Shown here: positions 25,739 through 33,551 of the stretch, one piece after another | How the letters are laid out: every line of letters starts with the position of its first letter | Position numbering within the stretch: position 1 is the stretch's first letter | Assembly (NCBI RefSeq): GCF_042646385.1 | Contig: NZ_JBHRTO010000001.1 | Location: 1 to 64,000 of the forward strand | Reading direction: 5' to 3' | DNA: 64,000 nucleotides | DNA from: Cypionkella sinensis | GTDB lineage: Bacteria; Pseudomonadota; Alphaproteobacteria; Rhodobacterales; Rhodobacteraceae | The notes under the pieces: generated by a model | Seen by the model: only the letters and a program-made list of their open reading frames with translations | Told to the model about the DNA's origin: nothing | Databases searched by the model: none | Translations under genes and position numbers: made by a program

Positions 25739-26803
25739 GGCTTTCTGTGGCATCCAGAGGCGCGGGTTCTGGGCGACGACCGGGCGTTGCGCGCGGCTTT
25801 GGCTGCGCCGGGGCAGGCGTTTCGGATCGGCGGGGTCGGCCCGCAGCCGGTGGGCGAGGGCGTTTTTGAGACGCTGACCTCTGGCTCGTCCGGGCAGCCG
25901 CGGCGAATTTTGCGCAGCATGGAGTCTTGGCTGGCCAGTTTTGCGGTGAATGCGCGGCTGTTTGGCATCGGGCCGGGGTGCCGAATGGCTGTGTTGGGCG
26001 ATCTTGTGCAGTCTTTGGCGCTTTATGGTGCGATGGAAGCGCTGCATCTGGGCGCAGAGGTGATGCTGCTGGGCGGTCTGCGCCCGGATCGGCAGGCGCA
26101 TGCTTTGGCCGGGGTGCAGGTGATCTATGCAACCCCGGCGCAACTCAGGCTGTTGGTCGAGGCGGACTGGCAGGCGCAGGGGCTGATTCTGGTGGGCGGC
26201 TCGAAACTGGATGCGGGCCTGCGGGCAGCTTTGGCGGGGGCGGAGGTGCGCGAGTTTTACGGTGCCGCCGAGGCGAGTTTCATCACACTCGCTGGGCCGG
26301 ATGCGCCTGCGGATTCGGTTGGCATGCCCTATCCGGGGGTAGAGGTTGATGTGCGGGCCGGGCAGATCTGGGTGCGATCGCCCTATCTGTTTCAGGGTTA
26401 TGCTGGGGCGGATGCGGGCGGCGCTGTTTGGGATCAGGGCTGGCTTTCGGTCGGCGAGATGGGGCGGATGGAGGGCGATTATCTCTATCTGTCGGGGCGT
26501 GCCGGGCGCATGGTGACGGTGGCAGATCAGAACGTGTTTCCCGAAGAAATCGAGAGCTTCATCGCCGGATTGCCGGGGGTGGCGCGGGTGGCGGTGTTGC
26601 CGCGCCCCGATGCGCTGCGCGGGGCGGTGATGGTGGCGGTGGTGCAGGGTGATCCGGCGGCTGAAACATCAATCCTGACCGCCTGTCGGCAGCGTTTGGG
26701 CGGGTTGGTGGCCCCGAAGGCGGTGATCTGGCGCGCGGATTGGCCGGTGCTGGCATCGGGCAAAACCGATCTTGTCCGGCTGGCGCGTGAGGTTGGGCTG
26801 TGA
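25733..26803 (+). CDS. Short AMP-binding acyl-CoA ligase-like protein
   Basis: 356 residues, well below the usual 500 or more of adenylating enzymes: the N-terminal 100 or so residues before the phosphate loop are missing. The loop is LTSGSSGQPRRIL, the A5-type motif is FYGAAEASFI, the A7/A8 region is WLSVGEMGRMEGDYLYLSGRAGRMVTV, and the C-terminal catalytic Lys lies in LASGKTDLVRLAR. It is translationally coupled to the thiolase gene (GTGA overlap). The start codon lies in a family A repeat and no good ribosome site is present, so the start is uncertain. The substrate is unknown. Confidence 0.75.
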   Translation: MKGFLWHPEARVLGDDRALRAALAAPGQAFRIGGVGPQPVGEGVFETLTSGSSGQPRRILRSMESWLASFAVNARLFGIGPGCRMAVLGDLVQSLALYGAMEALHLGAEVMLLGGLRPDRQAHALAGVQVIYATPAQLRLLVEADWQAQGLILVGGSKLDAGLRAALAGAEVREFYGAAEASFITLAGPDAPADSVGMPYPGVEVDVRAGQIWVRSPYLFQGYAGADAGGAVWDQGWLSVGEMGRMEGDYLYLSGRAGRMVTVADQNVFPEEIESFIAGLPGVARVAVLPRPDALRGAVMVAVVQGDPAAETSILTACRQRLGGLVAPKAVIWRADWPVLASGKTDLVRLAREVGL

Positions 26804-27873
26804 GTGCTATTCTTGCAGCGAAGCGGACTGGGGTGGTGCCGCGCGGCGGGGCGTTCGCGCGGCTGGAGATCGAGGATCTGGCCGCGCCGGTGGTGCAGGC
26901 TCTGCTGGCGGCTGCGGGGATTACGGCGGGGGCGGTTGATGAGCTGATCTGCGCCAACGCCTTGGGCGCGGGGGGCAATCCGGCGCGGCGGGTGGCGCTG
27001 GCGGCGGGTTTGCCAGAACGGGTGGCAGGGCTGTCGGTGGATCGGCAATGCGCGGGCGGGCTGGATGCGGTGCTGCTGGCGCGGGCTTTGGTTGACAGCG
27101 GCGCGGCAGAGGTGGTGATCGCGGGCGGGGTGGAAAGCTACTCGCGCCGGCCAATCCGGCTGCGCAGCGATCCGGGTGGCGGGCCAGCCGTGGTCTATGA
27201 TCAGGCCCGCTTCACGCCCTGGCCCGACCGTGACCCCGGCATGGCCGAGGCGGCGGCGGCTTTGGCGGCGCGGCTGGGGATTGCGCGGGCGGCGCAGGAT
27301 GCTTGGGCGGTGGCGAGCCATGCCAAGGCGCGGGTCTGCGCGGGCGAGATTGTCGCCTTGGCCGGGGTGGAGCGGGACGTGTTTGCGCGCGGCTTGAGTT
27401 TGGCTGTGGCAGCGCGGGCCAAGGTTTTGACCGGCACGATCACAGCGGCGAATGCGGCGGTGGCGGCGGATGCGGCGGCTTTCGTGCTGGTGGTCTCGGA
27501 TCGCATCGCGGCGGGGCGGGGCTTGCGGATTGTGGGCGGGGCGACGCTGGGGGGCGACCCGGTTGAGCCGGGGCTGGCCCCGGTGGCGGCGATTGCGGCA
27601 GCGTTGCAGCGAGCTGGAGTCGCTGCGGATCAGGTCGCGGCGGCCGAGGTGATGGAGGCCTATGCGGCGCAGGCGATTGCCTGCCTGACCGGGGCGGGGC
27701 TGGATGCTGCCGTGGTCAATATCGGCGGCGGGGCGCTGGCGCGTGGGCATCCGATCGGGGCCTCGGGCGCGGTGCTGGCGGTGCGGCTGTTTCATGAATT
27801 GCAGGCCGGGATCGGCCTTGCCGCGATTGCGGCGGCGGGCGGGATCGGCACCGCCTTGGTGGTGCAGAAATAG
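26800..27873 (+). CDS. Thiolase-family protein lacking the second catalytic cysteine
   Basis: 357 residues from GTG 26800, overlapping the ligase stop by 4 bp. The nucleophile Cys lies in SVDRQCAGGLDAVLLA and the His in GGGALARGHPIGASGAVLAVRLFHEL. At the C-terminus, where thiolases have a Cys before the glycine-rich loop, this protein reads IAAAGGIGTALVV, with Ala at the expected Cys. It is also about 35 residues shorter than typical thiolases. It may catalyse another condensation or act without proton transfer by that Cys. Pairing with the short AMP ligase suggests a small acyl-CoA pathway, substrate unknown. Confidence 0.75.
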   Translation: MSAILAAKRTGVVPRGGAFARLEIEDLAAPVVQALLAAAGITAGAVDELICANALGAGGNPARRVALAAGLPERVAGLSVDRQCAGGLDAVLLARALVDSGAAEVVIAGGVESYSRRPIRLRSDPGGGPAVVYDQARFTPWPDRDPGMAEAAAALAARLGIARAAQDAWAVASHAKARVCAGEIVALAGVERDVFARGLSLAVAARAKVLTGTITAANAAVAADAAAFVLVVSDRIAAGRGLRIVGGATLGGDPVEPGLAPVAAIAAALQRAGVAADQVAAAEVMEAYAAQAIACLTGAGLDAAVVNIGGGALARGHPIGASGAVLAVRLFHELQAGIGLAAIAAAGGIGTALVVQK

Positions 27874-27946
27874 GTGTCCACGCGTGGACACGGGTTTCGT
27901 ATAAATGATTTCAAGGGGTTATGGGGTGGTGTTCAGGGTTTGTTAA
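27874..27946 (+). repeat. Palindrome + CtrA-like box element, copy 1
   Basis: GTGTCCACGCGTGGACAC (27874-27891, perfect palindrome) begins right after the thiolase stop codon. Forty bases later comes TTCA-GGGTTTG-TTAA (27932-27946). The spacer has TCAA-N4-TTA (27911-27921), shared with other copies. Four more copies lie at 30136, 33451, 45313 and 62738. No plus-strand gene follows this copy. Confidence 0.7.
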
Positions 27947-28013
27947 GGTTTGGCCGGGTTTGCTTGCACCAGATCAGGGGGCATTCTGCCCTCGCGGCCT
28001 GCGGCCTCACCCC

Positions 28014-28041
28014 CTTGAGGATATTTGTGCCAAGGTGAAAT
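28014..28041 (+). repeat. Degenerate intergenic repeat related to families A and B
   Basis: The segment keeps GAGGATATTTGTGCCAAGG followed by TGAAATGG, a diverged relative of the GCCTCCGGCGGG-ATATTT repeats. It lies in the convergent gap between the thiolase and bioY. No gene is seen in 27947-28126. Confidence 0.5.
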
Positions 28042-28076
28042 GGGGGGCTTGGTTGCTGGGATTTTAGTAACGCAAC

Positions 28077-28102
28077 AAAAAAGGGCGGGGTTAACCCCGC
28101 CC
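28077..28102 (-). terminator. Terminator of the bioMNY operon
   Basis: GGGCGGGGTTAACCCCGCCC (28083-28102) is a perfect palindrome. On the minus strand it is followed by six T residues (28082-28077), giving a strong terminator about 25 bp after the bioY stop. Confidence 0.85.
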
Positions 28103-28126
28103 TACAATAAACCGGATCGGCCTACC

Positions 28127-28666
28127 TTACCCGCGCGACAGCAGGGCCTCGGGGCGCATTTGGGCGATGGATTTGGTGATCAGCGCGGCGAGGACGGCTT
28201 TGATCAGATCGCCCGGCAGGAAGGCTGCGGCGGCAATCGCCATGTCGGGCAGCGGTTTGTCCAGCATGATCGCCATGCCGGGGATGCCGAAAGCGTAAAG
28301 CACCGCGATGCCGCCGATCAGCGCGCCCGCAAAGGCTGCGGGGAACAGCGCGAGTCTGGTGTTTTGGGTGATCAGGCCGGCGACAAAGGCGGCAATCGGA
28401 AAGCCCACGACATAGCCGATGCTGGGCGATTGGATTTTCTGCCATGTGGTCGTAAAGCCCGGAAATACCGGCACGATCAGCCCGACGACAAGGAACAAAA
28501 GCACCGCCAGCGCGCCGCGTTTGGCCCCCAGCACGGTGCCGCACAGCATGATGCCCATGCTTTGCGCAGTGATCGGCACGCCTGCGGCGAGGTCGATTTT
28601 GGGCACGAGACCCAGCACGGCGATCAGCGCGGCGAAAAGGGCGATGTGGGTGAGGTTCTTTTCCAT
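28127..28666 (-). CDS. bioY: Biotin transporter S component BioY
   Basis: 179 residues from ATG 28666, which has an AGGAGAG site. Six hydrophobic segments and BioY motifs are present (VPITAQSMGIMLCGTVLGAKRGALAVLLFLVVGLIVPVF, then PSIGYVVGFPIAAFVAGL). It binds biotin in the membrane and works with the EcfT/EcfA-type partners encoded just upstream. It is the last gene of bioM-bioN-bioY. Confidence 0.94.
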   Translation of the reverse strand: MEKNLTHIALFAALIAVLGLVPKIDLAAGVPITAQSMGIMLCGTVLGAKRGALAVLLFLVVGLIVPVFPGFTTTWQKIQSPSIGYVVGFPIAAFVAGLITQNTRLALFPAAFAGALIGGIAVLYAFGIPGMAIMLDKPLPDMAIAAAAFLPGDLIKAVLAALITKSIAQMRPEALLSRG

Positions 28667-28786
28667 GGGCGTCTCTCCTGCTTGTGTGGCGCAGTTAGGC
28701 CGGGGGATTACGGGCGCGCAACCGCTATTTTTGGACAGCGGGGTTTGGGGGTTGTCTGACATGGCGCGGTTGGAGGCATTGGGCCT

Positions 28787-29374
28787 TCAGCCCAAGCCAC
28801 CCCGGGCGCGCAAAGCCTCGGCGGTATGGGTGGCGTCGTCGAGCGCGGCGAGCGTGCTGGGCAGGAAGATGCGCCAGCCTGCACGTTTGGCGGAACGGGC
28901 GCGCCAGGACTCGGCGATTTGGCCTGCGCGCAGTAGCATGGTGGGGATGAAGCGGATGGTCAGCCCAATGGCCAGTGCAAGGGTTTTCGGCGCGATGATC
29001 GGGCTGAGTGGGCGGGCGAGGCTTTGGATGCAGCGCGTCAACTCGGTCAGTTTGCTGGTCATGGTGACGAAATTCGCGGCAGCCACACCGATGATCATGC
29101 GGGTGATCACGGTGATACCCGCCGGGTCGCGCAGCCAGAGGTGCCAGAGCGCGAGGATTACGATCAGCGGGACCAGCGGGCGCAGGGATTTCAGGGTTTG
29201 CAGCGCGAAGGCTGGGCCGCAGGACAGGATCAGTGCGGCGACGGGTGGGGCGAGCAGCCAGGGTCTATCGGTGGCAAACAGGGCGATGGTGAGCGCCACG
29301 AAGGCTGCGAGTTTCAGGCTGGCGGGGATGCGGTGGGCGTAGGTCTCAATCGGCGAGGTCAGTGTCAGCATCAT
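28787..29374 (-). CDS. bioN: Biotin ECF transporter transmembrane protein BioN (EcfT)
   Basis: 195 residues from ATG 29374 (a second ATG at 29371 is possible). Several membrane segments are present and the coupling helix carries ESWRARSAKRAGWR and AEALRARGGLG, which fit the EcfT Ala-Arg-Gly type signatures. The start overlaps the end of bioM by 29 bp, showing translational coupling. It links the ATPase to BioY. Confidence 0.9.
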   Translation of the reverse strand: MMLTLTSPIETYAHRIPASLKLAAFVALTIALFATDRPWLLAPPVAALILSCGPAFALQTLKSLRPLVPLIVILALWHLWLRDPAGITVITRMIIGVAAANFVTMTSKLTELTRCIQSLARPLSPIIAPKTLALAIGLTIRFIPTMLLRAGQIAESWRARSAKRAGWRIFLPSTLAALDDATHTAEALRARGGLG

Positions 29375-30071
29375 GCTCTCCGATCCGGGCCATTTCGGCG
29401 GTGAAGGCGGGCAGAACTGTGTCGGGCGGCCCATCGGCGCGGATGCCGCCCTGATCCAGCCACAGCACGCGGTCGCAGGCCGAAACGGTGGCGGGATCGT
29501 GGGTGATGGTGATCAGGCGTTGCGGTACGGCTGACAGGCGGCGGGCGAGACGGGTTTGGGTGGGGAGGTCGAGCCCGGCGAAGGGTTCGTCAAGCAGGAT
29601 GGTGGCGGGCTGCATCAGAAGGATCGACAGCAGGCACAGGTAATGCCGCTGGCCTTGGCTGAGGGTGTGGGTCAGCGCCTTTGCCCAGTGGCTGCGGTTT
29701 TCGGCGGCCAGCAGGGTGGTGACGGCGCGCTGGGCTTGCGCTTCGGTCTGGCCTTGCTGGCGCAGGCCGAAGCCGAGTTCCTCGGCCACGGTGGGGAACA
29801 GGATCTGGTGGTCGGGGTTCTGAAACAGGATGCCCAGGCGCGGCAGGATCGCCTTGCGGTCGGTGGGGTTGAGGCCGTCGATGGTCACGCTGCCGGTGGT
29901 GGGCGGGATCAGCCCTGCCAGCAGGCGAAGGAGCGTGGTCTTGCCCGAGCCGTTGCGGCCGATGATGCCGATGCGATGCTCGGACAGGGTCAGCGAAAGG
30001 CCCGACAGGATCACCTTGCCGCCCAAGGTGACGGAGGCGTTCTGAAGGGTGATGCCTTGGCTGCTGGTCAT
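29346..30071 (-). CDS. bioM: Biotin ECF transporter ATP-binding protein BioM
   Basis: 241 residues. Walker A is IGRNGSGKTTLL, the Q loop FQNPDHQILF is typical of ECF ATPases, the signature is LSQGQRHYLCLLSIL and Walker B is ILLDEPFAGLD. It powers biotin uptake with BioN and BioY. It is the first gene of the operon. I looked for a BioR-type operator upstream and could not define one. Confidence 0.93.
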   Translation of the reverse strand: MTSSQGITLQNASVTLGGKVILSGLSLTLSEHRIGIIGRNGSGKTTLLRLLAGLIPPTTGSVTIDGLNPTDRKAILPRLGILFQNPDHQILFPTVAEELGFGLRQQGQTEAQAQRAVTTLLAAENRSHWAKALTHTLSQGQRHYLCLLSILLMQPATILLDEPFAGLDLPTQTRLARRLSAVPQRLITITHDPATVSACDRVLWLDQGGIRADGPPDTVLPAFTAEMARIGEHDADTDLAD

Positions 30072-30135
30072 TTACGGGTTCCCTGCTTGGCCCGGTGATA
30101 GCGCGGTGCGGGAGAGGGGGGAAGGGGGTGAGGGT

Positions 30136-30207
30136 GGTCCCGAGTTGGGACCATCAGGCGATGTAATGAAATCAATGGCTTAGATTGGCGTTTTCAGGAG
30201 TTGTTAA
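30136..30207 (+). repeat. Palindrome + CtrA-like box element, copy 2
   Basis: GGTCCCGAGTTGGGACC (30136-30152), 40 bases, TTCA-GGAGTTG-TTAAC (30193-30208). The spacer has TCAA-N4-TTA (30172-30182). It sits between bioM and the MarR-GNAT gene, 113 bp before the latter's start. Confidence 0.7.
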
Positions 30208-30280
30208 CTTTTGAGCTGCGCATTGCGCACGCAGCGCGTTGTCAAACGGCTTGGTGAAGGCGTTGACGGATGCCGAGTTA

Positions 30281-30311
30281 CCTATATGGTTGCAATATAC
30301 AACTATATAGG
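30281..30311 (+). promoter_or_regulatory. Inverted-repeat operator of the MarR-GNAT gene
   Basis: CCTATAT (30281-30287) and ATATAGG (30305-30311) form an inverted repeat with further matching bases inside (GTTG and CAAC). It lies 10-40 bp before the start codon, where a MarR-type protein would repress its own gene. Confidence 0.6.
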
Positions 30312-30320
30312 CAAGCCGCC

Positions 30321-31253
30321 ATGCCCTCTGCTTCGATCCCCGACACCGTTGAACACATCCGCAGCGCGGCGCGGCTGCTGGTGCGCGAACTTGGCTTTAT
30401 GGGCGGTGATTTTGCGGGCGGAAACCTGTCGCCCTCGGCGGTGCATGCGCTGATCGAGATCGAGGCCGGGCAGGTCAGCGCGCGGGATCTGGGGCTGCTG
30501 TTGCATCTGGAGAAATCCAGCGTCAGCCGGATGCTGCGCAAGCTGATCACAAGTGGTGAGGTGGTTGAGCAGTCCACTGCCGACGGAAGGCTCAAACGGC
30601 TGGCGCTGACCGAAGCCGGGCAGAAGCGGCTGGCAGCGATTCATGCCTTTGCGCGGGCGCAGGTGGCCGAGGCGCTGGCACGGTTGCAGCCTGGGCAGGA
30701 TCGGGTGGTGCTGGCGGGGTTGCAGCTTTATGCCAAGGCACTGGGGGCCAACGCTGCGCCGCCTGCGGTCGAGATCGCCGAAGGTTATCGCAGCGGGCTG
30801 ACCGCGCGGATCACCCAGATGCACGCGGAATATTACGCCCGGCACGCAGGCTTTGGCCGCCAGTTTGAGGCCGTGGTGGCTGGCGGGCTGGCCGGGTTTA
30901 GCGGCCGTCTGGACCGCCCACGCAACGCGATCTGGGCGGCGCTGCAGGGCGATCAGATTGTCGGTTCTATCGCGATTGATGGCGAGGATCTGGGCGGCAA
31001 CTGCGCTCACCTACGTTGGTTCATCACCGATGATGCGGTGCGGGGATCAGGGGCAGGGCGGCAGTTGTTGGACGCAGCACTGGGTTTTGTCGAAGCGCAG
31101 GGGTTTGAGGCGACGCATCTGTGGACATTCAGCGGGCTTTCAGCCGCGCGGCATTTGTATGAAGCGCATGGATTTGAGTTGGTGGAGGAGCGGCCAGGCC
31201 AGCAATGGGGTAGTGAGGTGCTAGAGCAGAAGTTTGTGCGGTTGAGGCGGTAG
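30321..31253 (+). CDS. MarR-type HTH regulator fused to a GNAT N-acetyltransferase
   Basis: 310 residues from ATG 30321, placed just after the operator; an upstream in-frame ATG at 30270 would put the operator inside the gene. Residues 1-150 are a MarR winged helix (LGLLLHLEKSSVSRMLRKLITSGEV, STADGRLKRLALTEAGQ). Residues 155-310 are a GNAT domain with the acetyl-CoA loop region VRGSGAGRQLLDAAL and the end AARHLYEAHGFELVEE. This fusion is widespread; substrate and effector are unknown. It stands alone. Confidence 0.88.
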   Translation: MPSASIPDTVEHIRSAARLLVRELGFMGGDFAGGNLSPSAVHALIEIEAGQVSARDLGLLLHLEKSSVSRMLRKLITSGEVVEQSTADGRLKRLALTEAGQKRLAAIHAFARAQVAEALARLQPGQDRVVLAGLQLYAKALGANAAPPAVEIAEGYRSGLTARITQMHAEYYARHAGFGRQFEAVVAGGLAGFSGRLDRPRNAIWAALQGDQIVGSIAIDGEDLGGNCAHLRWFITDDAVRGSGAGRQLLDAALGFVEAQGFEATHLWTFSGLSAARHLYEAHGFELVEERPGQQWGSEVLEQKFVRLRR

Positions 31254-31361
31254 ATTTCGGCGCAGGGAAATTTGTATCAACCTGAAACGGCTGGCGTTGA
31301 TGCTGTCTGCGTGCATAGATGCCGTTGGGAGCGAATTTGGCGCGGAAGATGGGGTGTTCAT

Positions 31362-31982
31362 TTGCGTGAGTTATGGGCCGGAATCATGCTGGCGCTGACT
31401 GCAGTGCCCAGCATGGCAGATGTGAAAGTTTACCCGCTGAAAAGTGAAATGCGGCTTTATTCCGAGGACAAGCTCGGGGAAGCCGGACGCGGCTACTTTG
31501 GCGATTTCAAGAAAGACGGCCGTTACTTTGGCGCGTTCTATTATAACGCTGCAGAAGATGTAGCGTGGGGAATCATGGATGTCGCCTCGGTAAAAGATGC
31601 CATGCGGATCGCACAGGCCGAATGTGAGCGGGTTTCCAAAGTGAAAAACCATTGCAAGCTTTATGCGGCGGTGGTGCCGAAAGGCTTCGTCGGGGATGCC
31701 GTTACGGCGCAAGGTCTGTCTGCATCTTCGATGAAAACCTATGCCAAGCAATATCTTCCAAACCTTAAGCCGAACAGTTACGGGGTGTTCGCTCAGAACG
31801 CCATGGGCAATCCGGGCTATGCGTGGGGATATGAAGACTTGGCGGAAGCCAAAGAGCGCGCCATGCTGGAATGTGAAGGCAGTGCTACGACGAACTTGGC
31901 CCGCAGCCCCGCGCTGACGCGGAAATTGGCCGTGAAATCGGGCATGACCCTCTGCAAAATTATTGAGCAGCGCGGACCGTGA
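31362..31982 (+). CDS. Secreted protein of unknown function with two DUF4189-like segments
   Basis: 206 residues from TTG 31362 (LRELWAGIMLALTAVPSMA), chosen because it gives a complete signal peptide with cleavage after SMA; ATG 31386 would leave a signal that is too short. The mature protein has two regions with the pattern W-G...A...A...C...C (AWGIMDVASVKDAMRIAQAEC and YAWGYEDLAEAKERAMLEC), reminiscent of DUF4189, with paired cysteines. I do not recognise a closer family. A terminator follows. Confidence 0.65.
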   Translation: MRELWAGIMLALTAVPSMADVKVYPLKSEMRLYSEDKLGEAGRGYFGDFKKDGRYFGAFYYNAAEDVAWGIMDVASVKDAMRIAQAECERVSKVKNHCKLYAAVVPKGFVGDAVTAQGLSASSMKTYAKQYLPNLKPNSYGVFAQNAMGNPGYAWGYEDLAEAKERAMLECEGSATTNLARSPALTRKLAVKSGMTLCKIIEQRGP

Positions 31983-32002
31983 GGCAAACTTACGCACAAC
32001 GA

Positions 32003-32030
32003 AAAACGCCGGGTTTGACCCCGGCGTTTT
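32003..32030. terminator. Bidirectional terminator between the secreted protein gene and gabT
   Basis: An 11-bp stem AAAACGCCGGG/CCCGGCGTTTT (32003-32013, 32020-32030) with A and T runs on the two sides serves the convergent genes ending at 31982 and 32049. Confidence 0.85.
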
Positions 32031-32048
32031 GATTTCTCATCGCTTGGC

Positions 32049-33326
32049 TTAGCCCTGACGCGCCGCAGCCACCGCAGCCTCAAGAATATCCATCGCTTCG
32101 GCGAAATGCGCGTCGGGGATGGTGATCGGGGCGAGGAAGCGCACCACGTTGCCGTAGACGCCGCAGGTCAGCAGGATCAGGCCGCGTTTTTGCGCCTCGA
32201 CCCGGACGCGGGTGGTGAAGCCTGCGTCTGGTTCGTGGTTCGCCGGGTTGGCGAATTCAACGGCGACCATAAAGCCGGGGCCACGGATGTCGGCGATTTC
32301 CGGCGTGGTGGAGCGGATTGCTTCCAGACGCTGTTTCAGGCGGCCACCAAGTTCATTGGCGCGGGCGCAAAGCTGCTCTTCCTCGATCACATCCAGCACG
32401 GCATTGGCGGCGGCGATGCCGATCGGGTTGCCGCCATAGGTGCCGCCCAGACCGCCGGGGTGGGCTGCGTCCATCAGAGAGGCTTTGCCAGTGAGGGCTG
32501 CCAGCGGCAGACCGCCTGCAAGGCCCTTGGCCATGGTGGTGATATCGGCAGCCACGCCTGATTGCTCCATCGCGAACATGGTGCCGGTGCGGGCAAAGCC
32601 GGTTTGCACTTCATCCGCGATCATTACGATGCCGTGGTCATCGCACAGCTTGCGGACGGCGCGGAGCAGGTCTTTCGGTGCGGGGTAGAAGCCGCCCTCG
32701 CCCTGCACGGGTTCAAGGATGATCGCGGCAACGCGGGTCGGGTCCAGATCGGCCTTGAACAGTTTGGTAATGCCCGCCATCGCGTCATCTGTCGAGATGC
32801 CGTGGATCTCTTGCGGGAAGGGCACGTGGTAGACATCGGGCATCATCGCGCCGAAGCCCTTTTTGTAGGGATCGACCTTGCCAGTCAGCGACATGCCGAG
32901 CAGGGTGCGGCCGTGGAAGGCACCACCAAAGGCGATGATGGCGTTGCGGCCTGTGGCGATTCGGGCCACTTTCACCGCATTTTCAACGGCTTCAGCGCCG
33001 GTCGTGACAAAGACGGTTTTCTTTGGGAAATCACCGGGGACAAGCGCGTTCAGACGCTCGGCCAGGCGTACATAGTTTTCGTAGGGCAAAACCTGATGGC
33101 AGGTGTGGGTGAATTTCGACATCTGCGCGGTCACGGCGGCCATGACTTTCGGGTGACAATGGCCAGTGTTGACCACCGCAATGCCAGCAGCGAAGTCGAT
33201 GTAGCGGTTGCCCTCAATATCCCAGACTTCCGAATTCAGCGCGTGATCGACGTAGATTTCGGTCTGCACCCCCACCCCGCGCGAGATGCTGTCTGTGCGG
33301 CGGCGGGCGATTTCGGCGTTTTTCAT
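32049..33326 (-). CDS. gabT: 4-aminobutyrate--2-oxoglutarate aminotransferase
   Basis: 425 residues, class III PLP aminotransferase. Motifs include FVTTGAEAVENAVKVAR, GGAFHGRTLLGMSLTGK, the PLP-binding Asp in IVMIADEVQTGFARTG and the Schiff-base Lys in TTMAKGLAGGLPLAALTG. It converts GABA and 2-oxoglutarate to succinic semialdehyde and glutamate. No gabD lies next to it. A closely related 5-aminovalerate or ornithine-type enzyme cannot be excluded from sequence alone. Confidence 0.9.
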   Translation of the reverse strand: MKNAEIARRRTDSISRGVGVQTEIYVDHALNSEVWDIEGNRYIDFAAGIAVVNTGHCHPKVMAAVTAQMSKFTHTCHQVLPYENYVRLAERLNALVPGDFPKKTVFVTTGAEAVENAVKVARIATGRNAIIAFGGAFHGRTLLGMSLTGKVDPYKKGFGAMMPDVYHVPFPQEIHGISTDDAMAGITKLFKADLDPTRVAAIILEPVQGEGGFYPAPKDLLRAVRKLCDDHGIVMIADEVQTGFARTGTMFAMEQSGVAADITTMAKGLAGGLPLAALTGKASLMDAAHPGGLGGTYGGNPIGIAAANAVLDVIEEEQLCARANELGGRLKQRLEAIRSTTPEIADIRGPGFMVAVEFANPANHEPDAGFTTRVRVEAQKRGLILLTCGVYGNVVRFLAPITIPDAHFAEAMDILEAAVAAARQG

Positions 33327-33450
33327 CAGATTCCCCTTCGTGGCGGTCGCGCGAGTTTGGCGACTTTCTTGCGCCGCATATGATCAAAATTTTGGTAAAG
33401 CGTCCATCGGCCCAGAAATGGTTTCGATAAGTCCAGTTATGGGGTGGGTT

Positions 33451-33507
33451 CAGTCCAGTCTGGACTGCGCGAGGGGCAAAGTTAATGGCGATTCACTTGT
33501 TGTTAAC
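33451..33507 (+). repeat. Palindrome + CtrA-like box element, copy 3 (short spacer)
   Basis: CAGTCCAGTCTGGACTG (33451-33467) is followed after 24 bases, rather than 40, by TTCA-CTTGTTG-TTAAC (33492-33507). The box ends 44 bp before the dprA start codon. CtrA is known to control dprA in Rhodobacter capsulatus, so a regulatory role is likely for this copy. Confidence 0.65.
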
Positions 33508-33551
33508 TTTGGCCGGTGCAGACTGCGAATCGTGAATGAGGCGAGGCGCAG

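Noticed and set aside
26527..27891. Minus-strand frame of 454 codons over the AMP ligase/thiolase pair
   Set aside because: No recognisable domain and Arg/His/Pro-rich composition; the plus-strand genes have clear motifs.
27874..27891. parS centromere site
   Set aside because: The palindrome GTGTCCACGCGTGGACAC does not match the known parS consensus TGTTTCACGTGAAACA beyond its symmetry, and no parA/parB genes are nearby.
30072..30135. BioR operator ahead of bioM
   Set aside because: I found no palindrome resembling the BioR site between the bioM start and the repeat element, so regulation of the biotin operon is left open.
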